This document shows positions 1-10,449 of a DNA stretch of 64,000 nt, piece after piece. Below the pieces are notes generated by a model. It had not been told where the DNA came from. It saw nothing but the letters and a program-made list of their open reading frames with translations, and did not search any database. The first letter of the stretch is position 1. Every line of letters begins with the position of its first letter. The stretch is from Ascaphus truei (Eukaryota; Chordata; Amphibia; Anura; Ascaphidae). The position numbers and the translations under genes were made by a program. The stretch covers positions 121,072,225 through 121,136,224 of the forward strand of contig CM071568.1 in the NCBI GenBank assembly GCA_036426205.1. The letters run 5' to 3'.

Positions 1-185
1 ACAGTTCCAGTTCGATTGTAAGCTCTCAGAGCAAGGACTCCTTTTCCTAATGTTGACTTTTATATTTTAACTGATTTATTTCGATAATATGTTGGTTAGA
101 TGTTATGTTGTTGCGTTTATTACTGCTGTGGAATGCTATATTCATGGACAGTACTATAGAAATAATGATATACATGCATACAAAA
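1..185 (+). repeat. L2-type LINE 3' tail fragment
   Basis: The block starts with a version of the phrase attgtaagctc..gagcagggactcc and runs on to a stretch like ctactgtgaagcgctat. The same arrangement ends the long L2 element at 15.3-18.5 kb (opposite strand) and recurs at 5520-5705 and 38061-38270. It is a short, diverged 3'-end copy with no coding capacity. Confidence 0.6.
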
Positions 186-232
186 GAATGAAGATGAGCC
201 CTTCCCCAGCATATAGAAGATGTCTTTACAGC

Positions 233-716
233 TGTCAAGAGAGAGACTCCAGGAGAGGGTAGGACCTCGGTGGCCAGAACAGCAGGGGAGGTAAGAATGG
301 TCTGGGTCACAGGCTGAGGTCAGTGGCAGGCGGAAGACAAGATTCGTTGGGGTCACAGGCGGAGGTCAGAGGCTGGCGGCAGGTGAGGATCGTCAGGGTC
401 ACAGGCAGAGTTCGGTGGCAGGTGGAAGGCAAGGATCGTCGGCGTCAAAACAGGGGTCTGCAGCAGTAACGGAGACCAGGGAGCAGGAAACAAACAGGGA
501 CAAGCCAGATCATAAGCAAGGGCCTTTAATATGTACAGGACTCAATACAGAAACAAGCAGAAACTGATCTTGGCAGAGGGAGTCTGGACACAAAACAAAG
601 GCAAGGAAAAACAGGAAACTATAAGAACAGAGGACAGGAGCATCAAGAGCAGACAGAAACAGCAGCACAACCGATGGACAGACAAGGAACAGAAAGGTAG
701 AACTCCTAAACTGACA
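233..716 (-). repeat. Left LTR of locus A (3' LTR in element orientation)
   Basis: This is a direct repeat of 3434-3803. Shared stretches include gggtaggacctc, ggtaagaatggtctgggtcac, atgtacaggactcaatacag and aactcctaaactg. The copy is longer because it carries several imperfect units of the phrase ggtcacaggc..aggtcagtggcaggc. On the minus strand a TATTAAAGG sequence near 522-530 could be a polyadenylation or TATA-like site. Confidence 0.6.
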
Positions 717-971
717 GGATATTCCGTTCCATTTCCGGCGTGTTCTCTGGATGATTCTCCAGGCTTAGCAGGGTATCCTTTATGGAAGGCTGACTCACGG
801 TGGCCTCCGGACAACCCTCCAGGTTTCGCAGGAGCATAGCCAAAGGAAAGGGTACCACGGGTGTTGCCGGGAAATCCAAGAGAGATGATCTTATCCTTCT
901 TACCAGAACATAGGCATCAGTGACCGGTACATCAGGTGCTGCAAGGAAATCTGGGAGAGTTAAATGTATCC

Positions 972-2411
972 TCATCTCTTCCTTATTGCTGGCGTGACTG
1001 TCTGCATCTGGTTCAGCTTATAGATCTCCAGCAGCTCAACCTTGGTGGGACTCTTATCAGCTCTGACTGTGTCCCATATCATCTCTCTTCCTTGGTGCAT
1101 TAATTTCTTCAGACAAGAGTACCACTGAATACCCAGTGAAACCCTTCTCAATCTAGTTACCAACTGAGTCTTGATTGCAGCGGCCTGCATAACAAGGAAT
1201 CTGGTTCGGACCTCGTGGGCACGGTAGAATGACTGGATCAGAATTGCACTTCTTTGTCGTGATCTGCTTCTTTCCAGTATCTTGTGGAAAGCAGACTGTA
1301 GCACTGAGACATCATAGCGAATGCGCTTATAGGAACTCGCAGCTTGCTTGGTTAGAATGCAGGATCTGTATCTGGACTGAATCACACAAACAGCTTTCTT
1401 TATATTCCTGTAACGTCTTTGTTGCTGAACCGTTCTCACATTTGACTGCAGTACAATCACACATTGTTTCAGATATTCATATTTCCTCCTTTGTTACATT
1501 CTCCAGATTGACTGAAGAATGTAGACTGCTTTGTTCCGGCGACAAAGCTGACAAATTTTCATCCCTTTATAGGTGGCCTGTATGATGACAGCTGCGGAGC
1601 GTTTGCGCGGATAACTCTGTCTCTCCAGCCTTCCTTAGATGAGGGCTCTGTAATATCTTTGAAGTGTCAGGATGCTTCTAGTCTTTCTTTCAGATTCTGC
1701 TCCGATTTTAGAAAGCTCTAACTGGAAACATAGGGAGTTATCTCTTTCCTTTTCCAAGGCACCCTCTACTTCCAGTGCTAATTGCATCCTTGACTTTTCT
1801 TCTATCAATAGTCTCTTCTAATTCATGGAGTCTTTTATCTCCTTCACTGACTCAGACAAAGATGTTCTTGCACACTTGGTTTACAGTTTCAAAATCACCT
1901 AACCCTTCGATGGAACATAGCTCTGTGTTAAGTTGATCATTGGAGCTCTGGACCTGGGCAGCATCAGTGTATGACTTCTCCAGCTTACTTGACATGATCA
2001 CCATGTCACTCTCCATCTGATGATTTTCTTTCTCCTGGAATACGCACTTAGCAATTGCTGTGGACAGACACTTTTTTGTAGTGCAGCCGTGGCATCTTGC
2101 TCTTTATCAAGTCGTCCATAAAGGCAATCAATCTCATTCCATGCAGATTTGAAGTGCCTGAGTTAAGGCATCTTTACCTTGATTAAATGCATCCTCCTTT
2201 CTTTTCCACTATTATTGGGATGGCTTTGAGTCGCCTTAGGCGGCAGCATATCACTGTTCCCTTCTAACGCAGGCTTTCCTGATTTTAAAGGGTCATCCTT
2301 AATTCCTTTCGCAGTTTTCACTATTATCTGAGAACTTCCCTTCTTTTTCTTTCTCTTTGATTTGGAAAACTCTGAATAATCAGTGGTACTGTGTTTACAT
2401 TTATTGCTCAA
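972..2411 (-). pseudogene. Decayed lysine-rich / coiled-coil / IQ-repeat reading frame (locus A)
   Basis: I do not recognise a named family. In minus-strand order, 2411-2163 encodes a short acidic/basic block with KSKRKKKKGSS. The next roughly 430 bases encode charged, heptad-like sequence such as MVIMSSKLEKSYTDAAQVQS and RLHELEETIDRR, with at least two frame changes. From about 1600 to 1160 there are six or so IQ-like cores about 20-25 residues apart: VIIQATYKG, YILQSIWRM, IVLQSNVRT, CVIQSRYRS, SVLQSAFHK and ILIQSFYRA. IQ motifs normally bind calmodulin or myosin light chains, and the spacing recalls ASPM. Coiled coil before IQ is the reverse of the myosin order. The only open run is 162 residues (1460-972). 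Stops and frameshifts elsewhere mark it as a pseudogene. It lies inside an LTR pair and has a relative at 22.8-24.2 kb. Confidence 0.6.
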
Positions 2412-2554
2412 GTGGGAGCCATAGCTTCAGACATAGGAAACCAAAACTTCCCCCAAAAAAACAGTAAAGAGGAAATGTGTCTTTAAAGCAGACGAATTGG
2501 AATAATAGAAATATTAGGCACAACAGGGAGACAAAAGATAGAGCTGAGCTTTAG

Positions 2555-2836
2555 AATTGAGATCTTCGCATCAGTCATAGGCATATCATAAATTGTAGGG
2601 GAAACCATAGACGGAGAAACTTGCAGTTACACCTGAAACTTTTAGAATCAGGCATAGAAATATCACAGATTGGGAGAAACTAAAGACGGAGGAACTTGCT
2701 GTTGCATCTGAAGCCTTAGAATCAGGCACAGGAATATCACAGATAGCGAGAAACCAAAGACAGAGGAACTTGCAGTTACATCTGAAACCTTAGAACCAAG
2801 CATATGAAGATCACAGATTAGAGAAATCATGGCATA
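2555..2836. repeat. 81-base tandem repeat inside locus A
   Basis: About three and a half units of roughly 81 bases are present. Each contains aatcaggca..aatatcacagatt, gagaaac..aaagac and gaggaacttgcagttaca. A period of 27 codons preserves frame, and on the minus strand one frame gives repeats like SKVSDVTASSSVFGF. A later indel shifts the frame between units. It resembles a low-complexity protein repeat that expanded while the region was still coding. Confidence 0.65.
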
Positions 2837-2927
2837 TACTATAGCAACAAAAAAAATGGGAGTACGCTTGTTTTTGAAATGGGAACCCTGTGAAACAGCA
2901 GTGGTCCATCCAGGGTAAGCAGAGAAA

Positions 2928-3290
2928 TCAAGGTACACAAGCCTTTTTTTGGAAATACAAGTCTGAGAGTCTGAAGTGGTGACACCAGGTACTGTAGGGA
3001 AATACAAGTTGATCTTTGGTAAAGGGAATATGAGGATCAGTAGGGGTTAAACCAGGCACTGCAAAAGCCTCAAAGAAAAGTGCTCTGGTCTCTGCAGCAA
3101 CCGTTTCAGCCTTAGTAGAAAAGTCTTCGACGCAATATGTCTTCCCTAGCTTTACAGAGGGTACAGTGGAGAGTTTTTTTCTTTTGAAAACTGAAAAAAG
3201 CCTCCTCAATAGAAATTCCCCCTTCCCCCCCAAAAGGGAACCCTTCTCATTGTCAAAGCGCACAATAATCTTACAGAACACTTGCAGCAA
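2928..3290 (-). pseudogene. Upstream coding-like block of locus A
   Basis: An uninterrupted 120-residue minus-strand frame lies just inside the 5' LTR of the element. It contains VEDFSTKAETVAAETRALFF and PGLTPTDPHIPFTKDQL and is followed by partial internal repeats (caggtactgtagggaaatacaag recurs as variants). I recognise no domain. Its position next to the LTR is where a gag-like product would start, but there is no zinc knuckle or major homology region to support gag. Confidence 0.4.
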
Positions 3291-3433
3291 AAAAAAAACT
3301 TCAGGATCCCAAATGGGTCTTCAAAACACTAACAAAAGTACTTATCTTCAACCCAACGGAAGTGGGTGGGGTCTGCTGAAACACGCAGGTGATGGATCTG
3401 TTCCAGCGAGGTCAAAAAGTGGCCTTTGTTTTC

Positions 3434-3803
3434 TGTCACGAGGGAGGCTCCATGAGCGGGTAGGACCTCAGTGGCTGGAACAGGGAAGGTAAGAATGGTC
3501 TGGGTCACGGGCTAAGGTCAGTGGCAGGCAAGGATTGTCTGGGTCACAGGCAGGGTCCAGTGGCAGGCAGGGCATAGGCAAGGACCTTTTAATATGTACA
3601 GGACTCAATACAGAAAAAAGCAGAAACTGATCAGGACAGAGTCTGGACATAAAACAAAGGCAAGGAAAAATAGAAACCCAGGAGACAGAGGACAGGAGCA
3701 ACAAGAGCAGCCAGATGGACAGAGGAAACCCCAGAGCAGACAGAAACAGCAGCACACCCGGTGGACAGACAAGCAACAAAAAATTAGAACTCCTAAACTG
3801 TCA
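3434..3803 (-). repeat. Right LTR of locus A (5' LTR in element orientation)
   Basis: Direct-repeat partner of 233-716, starting TGTCACGAG and ending CTAAACTGTCA. It has fewer of the internal ggtcacaggc units than its partner and carries a duplicated agcagacagaaacagcagcac stretch. The flanks beyond both LTRs do not show a matching short duplication. Confidence 0.6.
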
Positions 3804-5090
3804 GGATATTCCTGGCAACAGCACATTCAATGGTGACATGAGTTTCAGGGACTTGTAGCCTAGTCAACATCATGATTTGTTTAAGATTTGTAGTAGCATG
3901 GCTCATATCTTTTATAATAGACAACAGTTAACCGTTTTGTAAATATTTTTTTGGTAAGATAGGATGGATGGTTCCACAAACTGCAAGAGTGCAGTGAGCT
4001 GTATTTGTCCTGGAGGAGTGCAGATTTATCATACTGTAGTTGTGAGACCTTTTCATGAGGAAAGTTCTTCATAGATGAAAGTCTACTTTGCAGAGATTTT
4101 CAAAACTTCCCTGGATTCCTCTTCACGTTCTTCTTCTACACATCACAAGACACACGTGTTTGAAAGCAGCATACACTATAATTTCACCTCTAAAGAACAG
4201 TGTTAATCCATCAAAAGGGTATCGTAATGTACAATAAATAAATAATGGTAGAACAGAATAGACTCTACGATTTCCAGTTGTCTGATACACACTGTCATAT
4301 GTATTACTATGATTAATAGCATTTTTACAGAATTATCATCACTATAAATACTAAATACTAAAAATATTATAATTGATTTATCATGGCAATGACCATGGTA
4401 TATACTATTGTGTGGTTTACAGCCCAGGTTTTTATGATACAAGTGATTATTATTGAAATGTATTTCTCACTAAACATTAATTGATTATTGATATCAAGCA
4501 GGACTTGTTTTGAATTGATTTTTAATTTGATGTAATTCAGCTGTTTTAGGCCTCGGATATAGTGGGCGCACGCCTGATGGAGCGAGTGGTGTCACGCGCG
4601 TTTGTCAGCCCCAGCAATCTGCGGCCTGAGATCCACAGTGACGGGGAGGCGTGGCGGATTGATTTAATGGTCCAGACAAACAATAGGACTTTTAAGTTAA
4701 TTTAATATATAAATACAATTATAAAATGGCAATGTTAATCATAAAACTGAAATTAAAACTTCATTGAAATGTGGGTTATTTTGCATTTGCTTGTGTTGCC
4801 ATTGTCACCATACTCAATGCTGTCTTAGTTAATATCCAGATTTAAAGCCGACACATTATAAAACGTTAGGAACGGTTTTTCATACAGTATGTAACAGCTT
4901 TCAGTGTTTTCGTGTAACTTAAGTAGGATATTATTTGTATTATACACATTAATGGCCACCCTTATACTATTGTAATCTCATAATAGTGTAATTTACAGAC
5001 TTTTAGAAGAAAGTAAACCGTGACAATTATTCATGTATCTATTGTATGTGCCCCAAGTGTAGTTATGAACTATTTGTTTACTATAAATCG
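3804..5090. other. Unassigned AT-rich sequence with one CpG-rich fragment
   Basis: No coding exon is recognisable. At about 4545-4665 a CpG-rich patch (ggcctcggatatagtgggcgcacgc ... gaggcgtggcgg) stands out from the AT-rich background. It resembles half of the CpG-rich MITEs at 14.7, 32.8 and 58.0 kb, but no matching inverted end is visible here. Confidence 0.4.
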
Positions 5091-5094
5091 TGAC

Positions 5095-5420
5095 ACTGCA
5101 GTTAGCGGGGCTGAAGTCTGTGTTTAAAGGAGAAATCCAAGCAATATCCAACATGTGGTTTTTAAATAAATCACTTTCTAGTATTAGATACTACTTACTA
5201 CTTTTTTTTTCATTCAACTCTTTAATGACATTTTTAATGAGTTTTAATATATACTGTGCATCCTTTGATTTCTATAGCAGGTTTTAATACACCCCCCAGC
5301 AGTGCAATATCTTTGTAATGCATTCCTGGTTGTGATAATTTGTTGCTAATATTCTCAGCAGTTTGAGCTGTAAACTGTAACAATAATGTTACCTTGATGA
5401 TATAAGAATGACTGAGTGAT
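5095..5420. repeat. Dispersed repeat also present at 62.95 kb
   Basis: The stretch contains gtattagata..ta, actctttaatg.cattttta, tagcaggtttta, gcaatgcaagatctttg and attcctg.ttg.gataat. The same order of phrases recurs at about 62925-63115, which shows an interspersed family. No coding capacity or terminal structure could be assigned. Confidence 0.5.
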
Positions 5421-5519
5421 TGAAACTGAAAGGTAGCCATTAAATGAACCCTGGGAAGCAGGATGTTTGCTGATCGATCAGGGGAGAACTAGTCGATTGG
5501 CAGCTTAGGTAATTCATTT

Positions 5520-5705
5520 TCAATTAGATTGTAAGCTCCTCGGAGCAGGGACTTCTCTTCCTTAATGTTATTTTTATGTCTGAAGCACTTATTCCCATGG
5601 TCTGTTATTTATATTAACTGTTATTTATTTGATTACCCCGTGTATTACTACTGTGAAGCCCTATGTACATTAATGGCGCTATATAAATAAACACATACAA
5701 TACAA
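5520..5705 (+). repeat. L2-type LINE 3' tail copy
   Basis: It begins attagattgtaagctcctcgg and continues through ctgaagcacttattcccatg, tgttatttgtatta-like sequence and actactgtgaag to atggcgctatataaata. This is the same tail, in the opposite orientation, as the 3' end of the L2 at 15.3 kb. It looks like a 5'-truncated insertion. Confidence 0.7.
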
Positions 5706-6055
5706 TAAAGGTAATCAAAGGCTGTATATATTATAACAAAAAAAAGATTATTTTTTAAAATTATTTTATTCTTTTTTTAAGCTGCGTGTATTGCCTCTTT
5801 AAAATCACTTTTTTTTTAAAATCTGCTTTTTTTTCTTTGTCTTTGATTATGTAGGTGACGTATTGGGTTGTGTGTGTTTGGTTATACTGTACGTACTTTT
5901 TCTCTTTAGTGACCGGAAGGAGTTAAATGAGCAAATAAAATCTAATTCTTGCCTCGTGCCCCGTGTATTAGCCATTGCTGTTTTAGTAAACAGTAAGCTT
6001 GTCTTCTTTCTGGCAGTGTTTTTAACTTCTGAAGGGGGCTTTATAACATACAGTA

Positions 6056-6255
6056 CAGGCAGTCTTCTGTTATCCAACAGAATCCGTTCTGGAAGTAGCG
6101 TTGGATAGTGAAACCGTTGTAAAGCGAGTCCCATGTTAATCGGTGGTGGTGAGCGAACGCATTCAGGCGTCGAAAAACGTCCCTTGGGGTTCATTGTAAA
6201 GCGTTGGATATGACATTCGTTGTAAAGTGAAACGTTGGATAACGAGGACTACCTG
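6056..6255. mobile_element. pogo/Tigger-type MITE
   Basis: A 200-base element with inverted ends: caggcagtcttctgttatcc on the left and a right end whose complement reads caggtagtcctcgttatcca. It is flanked by TA on both sides, as expected for a Tc1/mariner-pogo target site. The interior is short, non-coding and itself partly repetitive (gttggata, gttgtaaag). Confidence 0.75.
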
Positions 6256-6257
6256 TA

Positions 6258-6930
6258 GTTGCATTGTGTTTCAGAAACCACTTAACCAATACGCCTATAT
6301 TCTTATAATGTGAATTGCCCCATCCCCCACTATTTTACACTGCTATGATTTAAAGTGTTTTTTTTAATTTCTTTGTATGTTTTCTGTCACAGGCAGGGCA
6401 AATACAATACAGACAATACAATGTTGGTATTTGCGTATATATTCTCCTGCATTCCTCGTAGTAATATTTTCTAGTTAATTCACAGAAATGGTAAAATAAT
6501 AAATGTGACCCACAGAAATCAAGAATCTGTGTTTTGTTTTAAGTTACCGCTTCTGTTCTAGAATTGATAAAATGCCAAATGTTACCTTTTCCTTGTTAGA
6601 CCGCTCCTGTGAAATGTTATTTATGGGGTAATTAATCGGTGTCTAATCTTTTTCATGTCAAAACTGTGCAACCTCTTTTTTGTTTTCTTTGCCAAAGTGC
6701 CATGCTCGGTTATTACTTTATTTTCATTGAGAAGTAATTATGTGGCTTTCATTAGCTTATAAAGAAGTGTTTGATATGATATACAATTACCATGTTCTAG
6801 TTACAACTAAAACCATGTCAGATTGTTATAGGACACAAAGAACGGGTTCTGTGTGTATATAATGTGCAGATAGGAAGGTGTGTGTTTGTGTGTATCGGTA
6901 TCGTGTTAGCCGAGCTTTAATAATCAAAAA
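6258..6930. other. Unassigned AT-rich sequence
   Basis: I see no exon, RNA gene or recognisable repeat family here. The composition is AT-rich like the rest of the intergenic DNA. Confidence 0.4.
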
Positions 6931-6937
6931 TGAATAG

Positions 6938-7513
6938 ACAATACCGTTCTGTGGCTAACGAAATGCTTTTATTTGTGCGAGCTTTTGAGATACACTGATC
7001 TCTTCTTCCTGCAATGGTCCATTGAATAAGGCCCGGGCCCCGCTGGCTACTGCAGCGCCCGCTGTTGGGGACGCTGCAGGGACAATAGCCGCTGCACAAT
7101 GGGACCGGGACCGCTGCGAGGGGGGGGCGCTGCGCTCTGCCGACAGTGACTCCTGCTCGCAAGAGAATTGTGATCAGGAGTCGCGACGGCACGCTAAGCC
7201 ACACCCCCGGCGGTTCAGCCAATGAGGACGAACCTGCCGGGTGACGTCACGGCTGCGCCCCCGTCACGCCCCCCCCCTCTGTCTTTTGGTCTGGGAATCG
7301 GCTGCACGCGCCGCCAGTCTCGCGGGCGCGTGTGCAGCGGAGGTACTGGGCCCTCAGCCTAAAGCTAGCAAGGTTAAACACGGGAGGGGTGTTAGGTTTC
7401 AGTCACAGATAACATTCCTACAGTATATGCGCCGTTTTTAAGTTTAACCTTGCCTGCTTTATTCAATGTACCATCGCCGGAAGAAGAGATTGGTGTATCT
7501 CGAAGAACGGTAT
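6938..7513. mobile_element. Foldback element with a partly deleted right arm
   Basis: The left end reads accgttctgtggctaacgaa and continues to gagatacactgatctcttct. The right end (about 7474-7513) is its complement but lacks the middle: gaagaagagatt.gtgtatctcgaag then agaacggtat. Between them lies about 400 bases of CpG-rich sequence (7030-7400) with runs of C and tgacgtcac, resembling the GC-rich MITE interiors at 33.0 and 58.2 kb. This suggests one element nested within another. Confidence 0.55.
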
Positions 7514-7525
7514 CATCTATTCATC

Positions 7526-7635
7526 AAATGGAAATATTACTGTATGCTCATCTGCATGTCTTAGACAGGTCTGCAACCCCGCCTTTCCAGACCTGTCTAG
7601 GACATGCAGATGAGCATACAGTAATATTTCCATTT
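7526..7635. repeat. Near-perfect foldback (48-base arms)
   Basis: The left arm 7526-7573 (aaatggaaatattactgtat ...) and right arm 7588-7635 (... atacagtaatatttccattt) are almost exact complements around a 14-base loop. A relative with similar phrases (gcagacctg.ctaggacatg) lies at 63830-63975, so this is a mobile foldback family and not a chance hairpin. Confidence 0.7.
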
Positions 7636-7691
7636 GCTATATGCTTTGCTGTGGAGGGTTTTTGTCACTTTTTTACCCACCATAACTTAAC

Positions 7692-7768
7692 TGTGTGTGT
7701 GTGTGTTTGTGTGTGTGTATATATATATATATAATATATGTGTGTGTGTGTATATATATATGTATATA

Positions 7769-7811
<43 letters not shown>

Positions 7812-8035
7812 AGTATATAATGTACAGGGGAGGGTCTATTTTTGTATATGTGTAATGGGGGGGGGGAATGTGTGTATATATAGTGTACGGGGGCGGATAT
7901 ATGTGTAATGGGGGGAAAGTGTGTGTGTGTAAATAGTGTACGGGGGCGGAGGGTCTTTGTATATAGTGTACACGGGGGGAGGGTCTGTGTGCGCATATAT
8001 CATGTAAGTGGGGGGGTCTGTGTGTGTATATAATG
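7692..8035. repeat. TG/TA microsatellite and G-rich minisatellite
   Basis: Alternating (TG)n and (TA)n tracts run to about 7820. They pass into a minisatellite of roughly 50-60-base units containing tatataatgtacagggggagggtctatgtgtgtaatgggggg-like sequence. There is no coding potential; the apparent reading frames are histidine/threonine or valine/cysteine dipeptide runs from the repeat. Confidence 0.85.
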
Positions 8036-8437
8036 TACAGGGAAGAGCCCCAGCTGCCCCTCTTTTTTTCAGTGACCTCTATGTCCTCCTCTGGCCCCTT
8101 ATACTCCTCTGTGTTTCCCTTACATGCAGCCCTATGTCCCTTTCGTCCATTTGGACACTGTTTGCCTCCCCTGCTGCGCTCGGCCGGGAGGAAAAAGGGG
8201 GCTATTTGAACTGCATCTCTGACTTACGGCTCGGCCCAGTGGGTAGGGAAATAAATCTTTTGTCCCAACTGAGATGTTGTGCTGCGTTCCTGAAATATAC
8301 AGTATAGCAAAAGTCCAGAAGAGGGCATTGGGGAAAATTGGTATACAGCTGTCTGATTCTCCTGAAGAAGGGATGGAACCAGAGCAGAGAAACAATAGAC
8401 GACATACTGTACATGGACGACACATGTAGATGGACCT

Positions 8438-8438
8438 C

Positions 8439-8509
<71 letters not shown>

Positions 8510-8512
8510 GAA

Positions 8513-8565
<53 letters not shown>

Positions 8566-8571
8566 CAATCT
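8438..8571. repeat. (TA)n(GA)n microsatellite
   Basis: About 12 TA units are followed by two long GA tracts separated by gcgaagagggaga. Arginine/glutamate or serine/leucine frames through it are repeat artefacts. Confidence 0.9.
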
Positions 8572-8589
8572 ATCTCTATGACACAGTGT

Positions 8590-8965
8590 GGTAGGGTCAC
8601 CTTTGAGTCCAATAATGCACTCCCCTTTTCACCACTTGACTCAGTATCAGGACCTTCACAGGACACCAGAAAGAGGGAGTCTCATACAGTTTTGTGGTAA
8701 TTAAAGCCATTTTATTTGTACAACAGGCAGACCCATTGTTTACGCCCAAGTCCGATCGACCATGCTCCATATTTACAGTGCCATAAGCAAGCAGAAAACA
8801 ACATAAAAATAAAACCTAACCCACATTTGAGTCCTATTCTTAACAGTAAACCTATATCCGAAATAAGGGCATCCATCTTGTCCCTCTTCAAAGTCAAATA
8901 GTCGTTTACCTTCAGGTAAGAAAGTGGTACTAGACCGTATTTCTGCCAGGGTATGTTGCATGCAG
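8590..8965. other. Unassigned, possibly LTR-derived sequence
   Basis: Unique-looking sequence of more even base composition lies between the GA microsatellite and the LINE fossil. It contains phrases such as gtaattaaagccattttattt that could be an LTR R region on the minus strand. No partner repeat or terminal structure was found, so this is only a suggestion. Confidence 0.25.
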
Positions 8966-9174
8966 CCTTATAAATGCTTAATTGGCCTCAGGTGATGCTG
9001 CATTGCTATCATCAGTACCTGTAACCCACCCAAATACCTCCGACAGTGTTTATCCTGGAAATATACCAAGCTCTATTCTGTGGTTTACATATTTCCACAG
9101 GATGACTCTCACTATAATACTATTTAGATGCTGCTTGAAGAACAAAAAAATCCACAACAATAGAGCAATGTCAT

Positions 9175-10440
9175 AGATATCCTCATCTACAAGAAAGAAG
9201 ACCTGAAGAACTACAGACCAATCAGTCTACTTCCAATAACTTACTGTATAAGATTTTTTCAAAGACACTCCCTCATCAGCTAAAACAGATCCTGGACTTT
9301 GCTCTGCCTAGGGAACAAGCAGGAATTTGCAGTGGCAATACAATGGACCACATCCAAGTCACACAAGAAGTGCTTTCCCGAATAAATTAATGTGATCTAC
9401 TACTGATCTTAGAATTTGTAGATTACGAAAAAGCATTTGATTCTGTCTACAACTCTGCAATCTGAAAGGCATTAAGAAGATGAAGCATTGAAGTAGCGTA
9501 CATTAATATTATTGCGAATATTTGCGAGAATGCCACATCAACCATTAGATTACAGGAAAATACAAGCAGGATAAGGATCTGAAATGGAGTGCAAAGGGAG
9601 CCATCATGTCACCAAAGCTTTTTGCTGCAACACTTGAATAATGTTTCAGGACATTAAATTGGGAAAAAAAGGATATCAAAATCAATGGTGTATACCTACA
9701 ATTTCCAGAGTACACTGTTATTTTTGGCACAAGTCCAGAAGACCTTCAGCAACGAATCCGAGAATTCACCGAAGAAGTAAGAAGTTGGGCCTCCATATGA
9801 TTCTTAGCAAGACCAAAGTGGTGTTTAACAGATGTGTCAACTCTACAAAGATTGAAATAAATGGAAGAGAGCTAGAAGAAGTTGAAGAGTATGTTTTTAT
9901 AGGCCAGCAAGTATCAATAGATAGGAACCTTTTGAATGAAATCAATGGGAGAATGAAGACGGGTAACGTATTGGGAGAAACAAGGCAATCATACAATAGA
10001 ATCTTCCACAGTACCTCCAAAGTAAAGTGTTTGACCAGTGTATCCTGCCTGTGCTCACAGGTGGATGTAAAACTTGGGACACTAAATGCAAAGGCAATTC
10101 GGAAGCTTCAGACAACTCCAAGTATAGTGAGATGTAAGATGGGTATTGCCTGAATAGGCTGAAAACAGCATGAATGGGATTGAAACCAAACAAGTCTCTG
10201 ACATCATCACAAGGGTGACGAAATTAAAATGGCACAAGGCCGGACATATAGCAAGAAGACATGACTGTTGTTGGACGAAAATGGTACTTCACTGGATTCC
10301 AAGGGTTGTCAATAGACCAAAGCAATGACAAAGTCAGATGGAAGGATGAAATAAGAAAAGTTTGTTTGGAGCAAAATGGAAAAGAGAGGCTGGCAATCGC
10401 AGTACCTGGAAGATCATTGGGGAGGCCTTCATCCAGCAGT
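9175..10440 (+). pseudogene. Non-LTR retrotransposon reverse transcriptase fossil
   Basis: Plus-strand sequence carries reverse-transcriptase landmarks in order, spread over three frames with stops: KKEDLKNYRPISLLP (about 9195), GNTMDHIQVTQEV, EFVDYEKAFDSVY (motif A, about 9415-9450), GAIMSPKLFAATLE (about 9598), SKTKVVFNRCVNSTKIEING (about 9800) and EEVEEYVFIGQQV (about 9870). The segment where the catalytic FADD box should be reads FPEYTVIFG, so the active site is lost. The tail about 10390-10460 resembles the usual C-terminus of this LINE group. The long 9641-10153 frame is part of it. The clade is probably one of the endonuclease-bearing vertebrate LINEs other than L1, L2 or CR1. Confidence 0.75.
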
Positions 10441-10449
10441 AGATCGACA

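Larger units (their letters stand above)
233..3803 (-). mobile_element. LTR-flanked element with a non-gag-pol interior (locus A)
   Basis: Two direct repeats bound the region, about 233-716 and 3434-3803. Both start TGTCA(A/C)GAG and end near CTAAACTG(A/T)CA, so they have complementary TGTCA/TGACA termini like an LTR. The interior reads on the minus strand. From the 3434-3803 LTR leftwards it holds a coding-like block (3290-2928), an 81-base tandem repeat (2836-2555), a lysine-rich block (2411-2163), a coiled-coil stretch (2160-1730) and IQ-like repeats (1680-1000). No reverse transcriptase, protease, RNase H or integrase motif is visible, so if it was mobile it was non-autonomous. No target-site duplication or convincing primer-binding site was found, and the two LTRs differ in length and sequence, so the insertion is old. 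Confidence 0.6.

Noticed and set aside
7673..8700. Long frames over microsatellites (His/Thr, Leu/Ser and Arg/Glu rich)
   Set aside because: They follow the TG, TA and GA simple repeats on both strands and have no conserved sequence.
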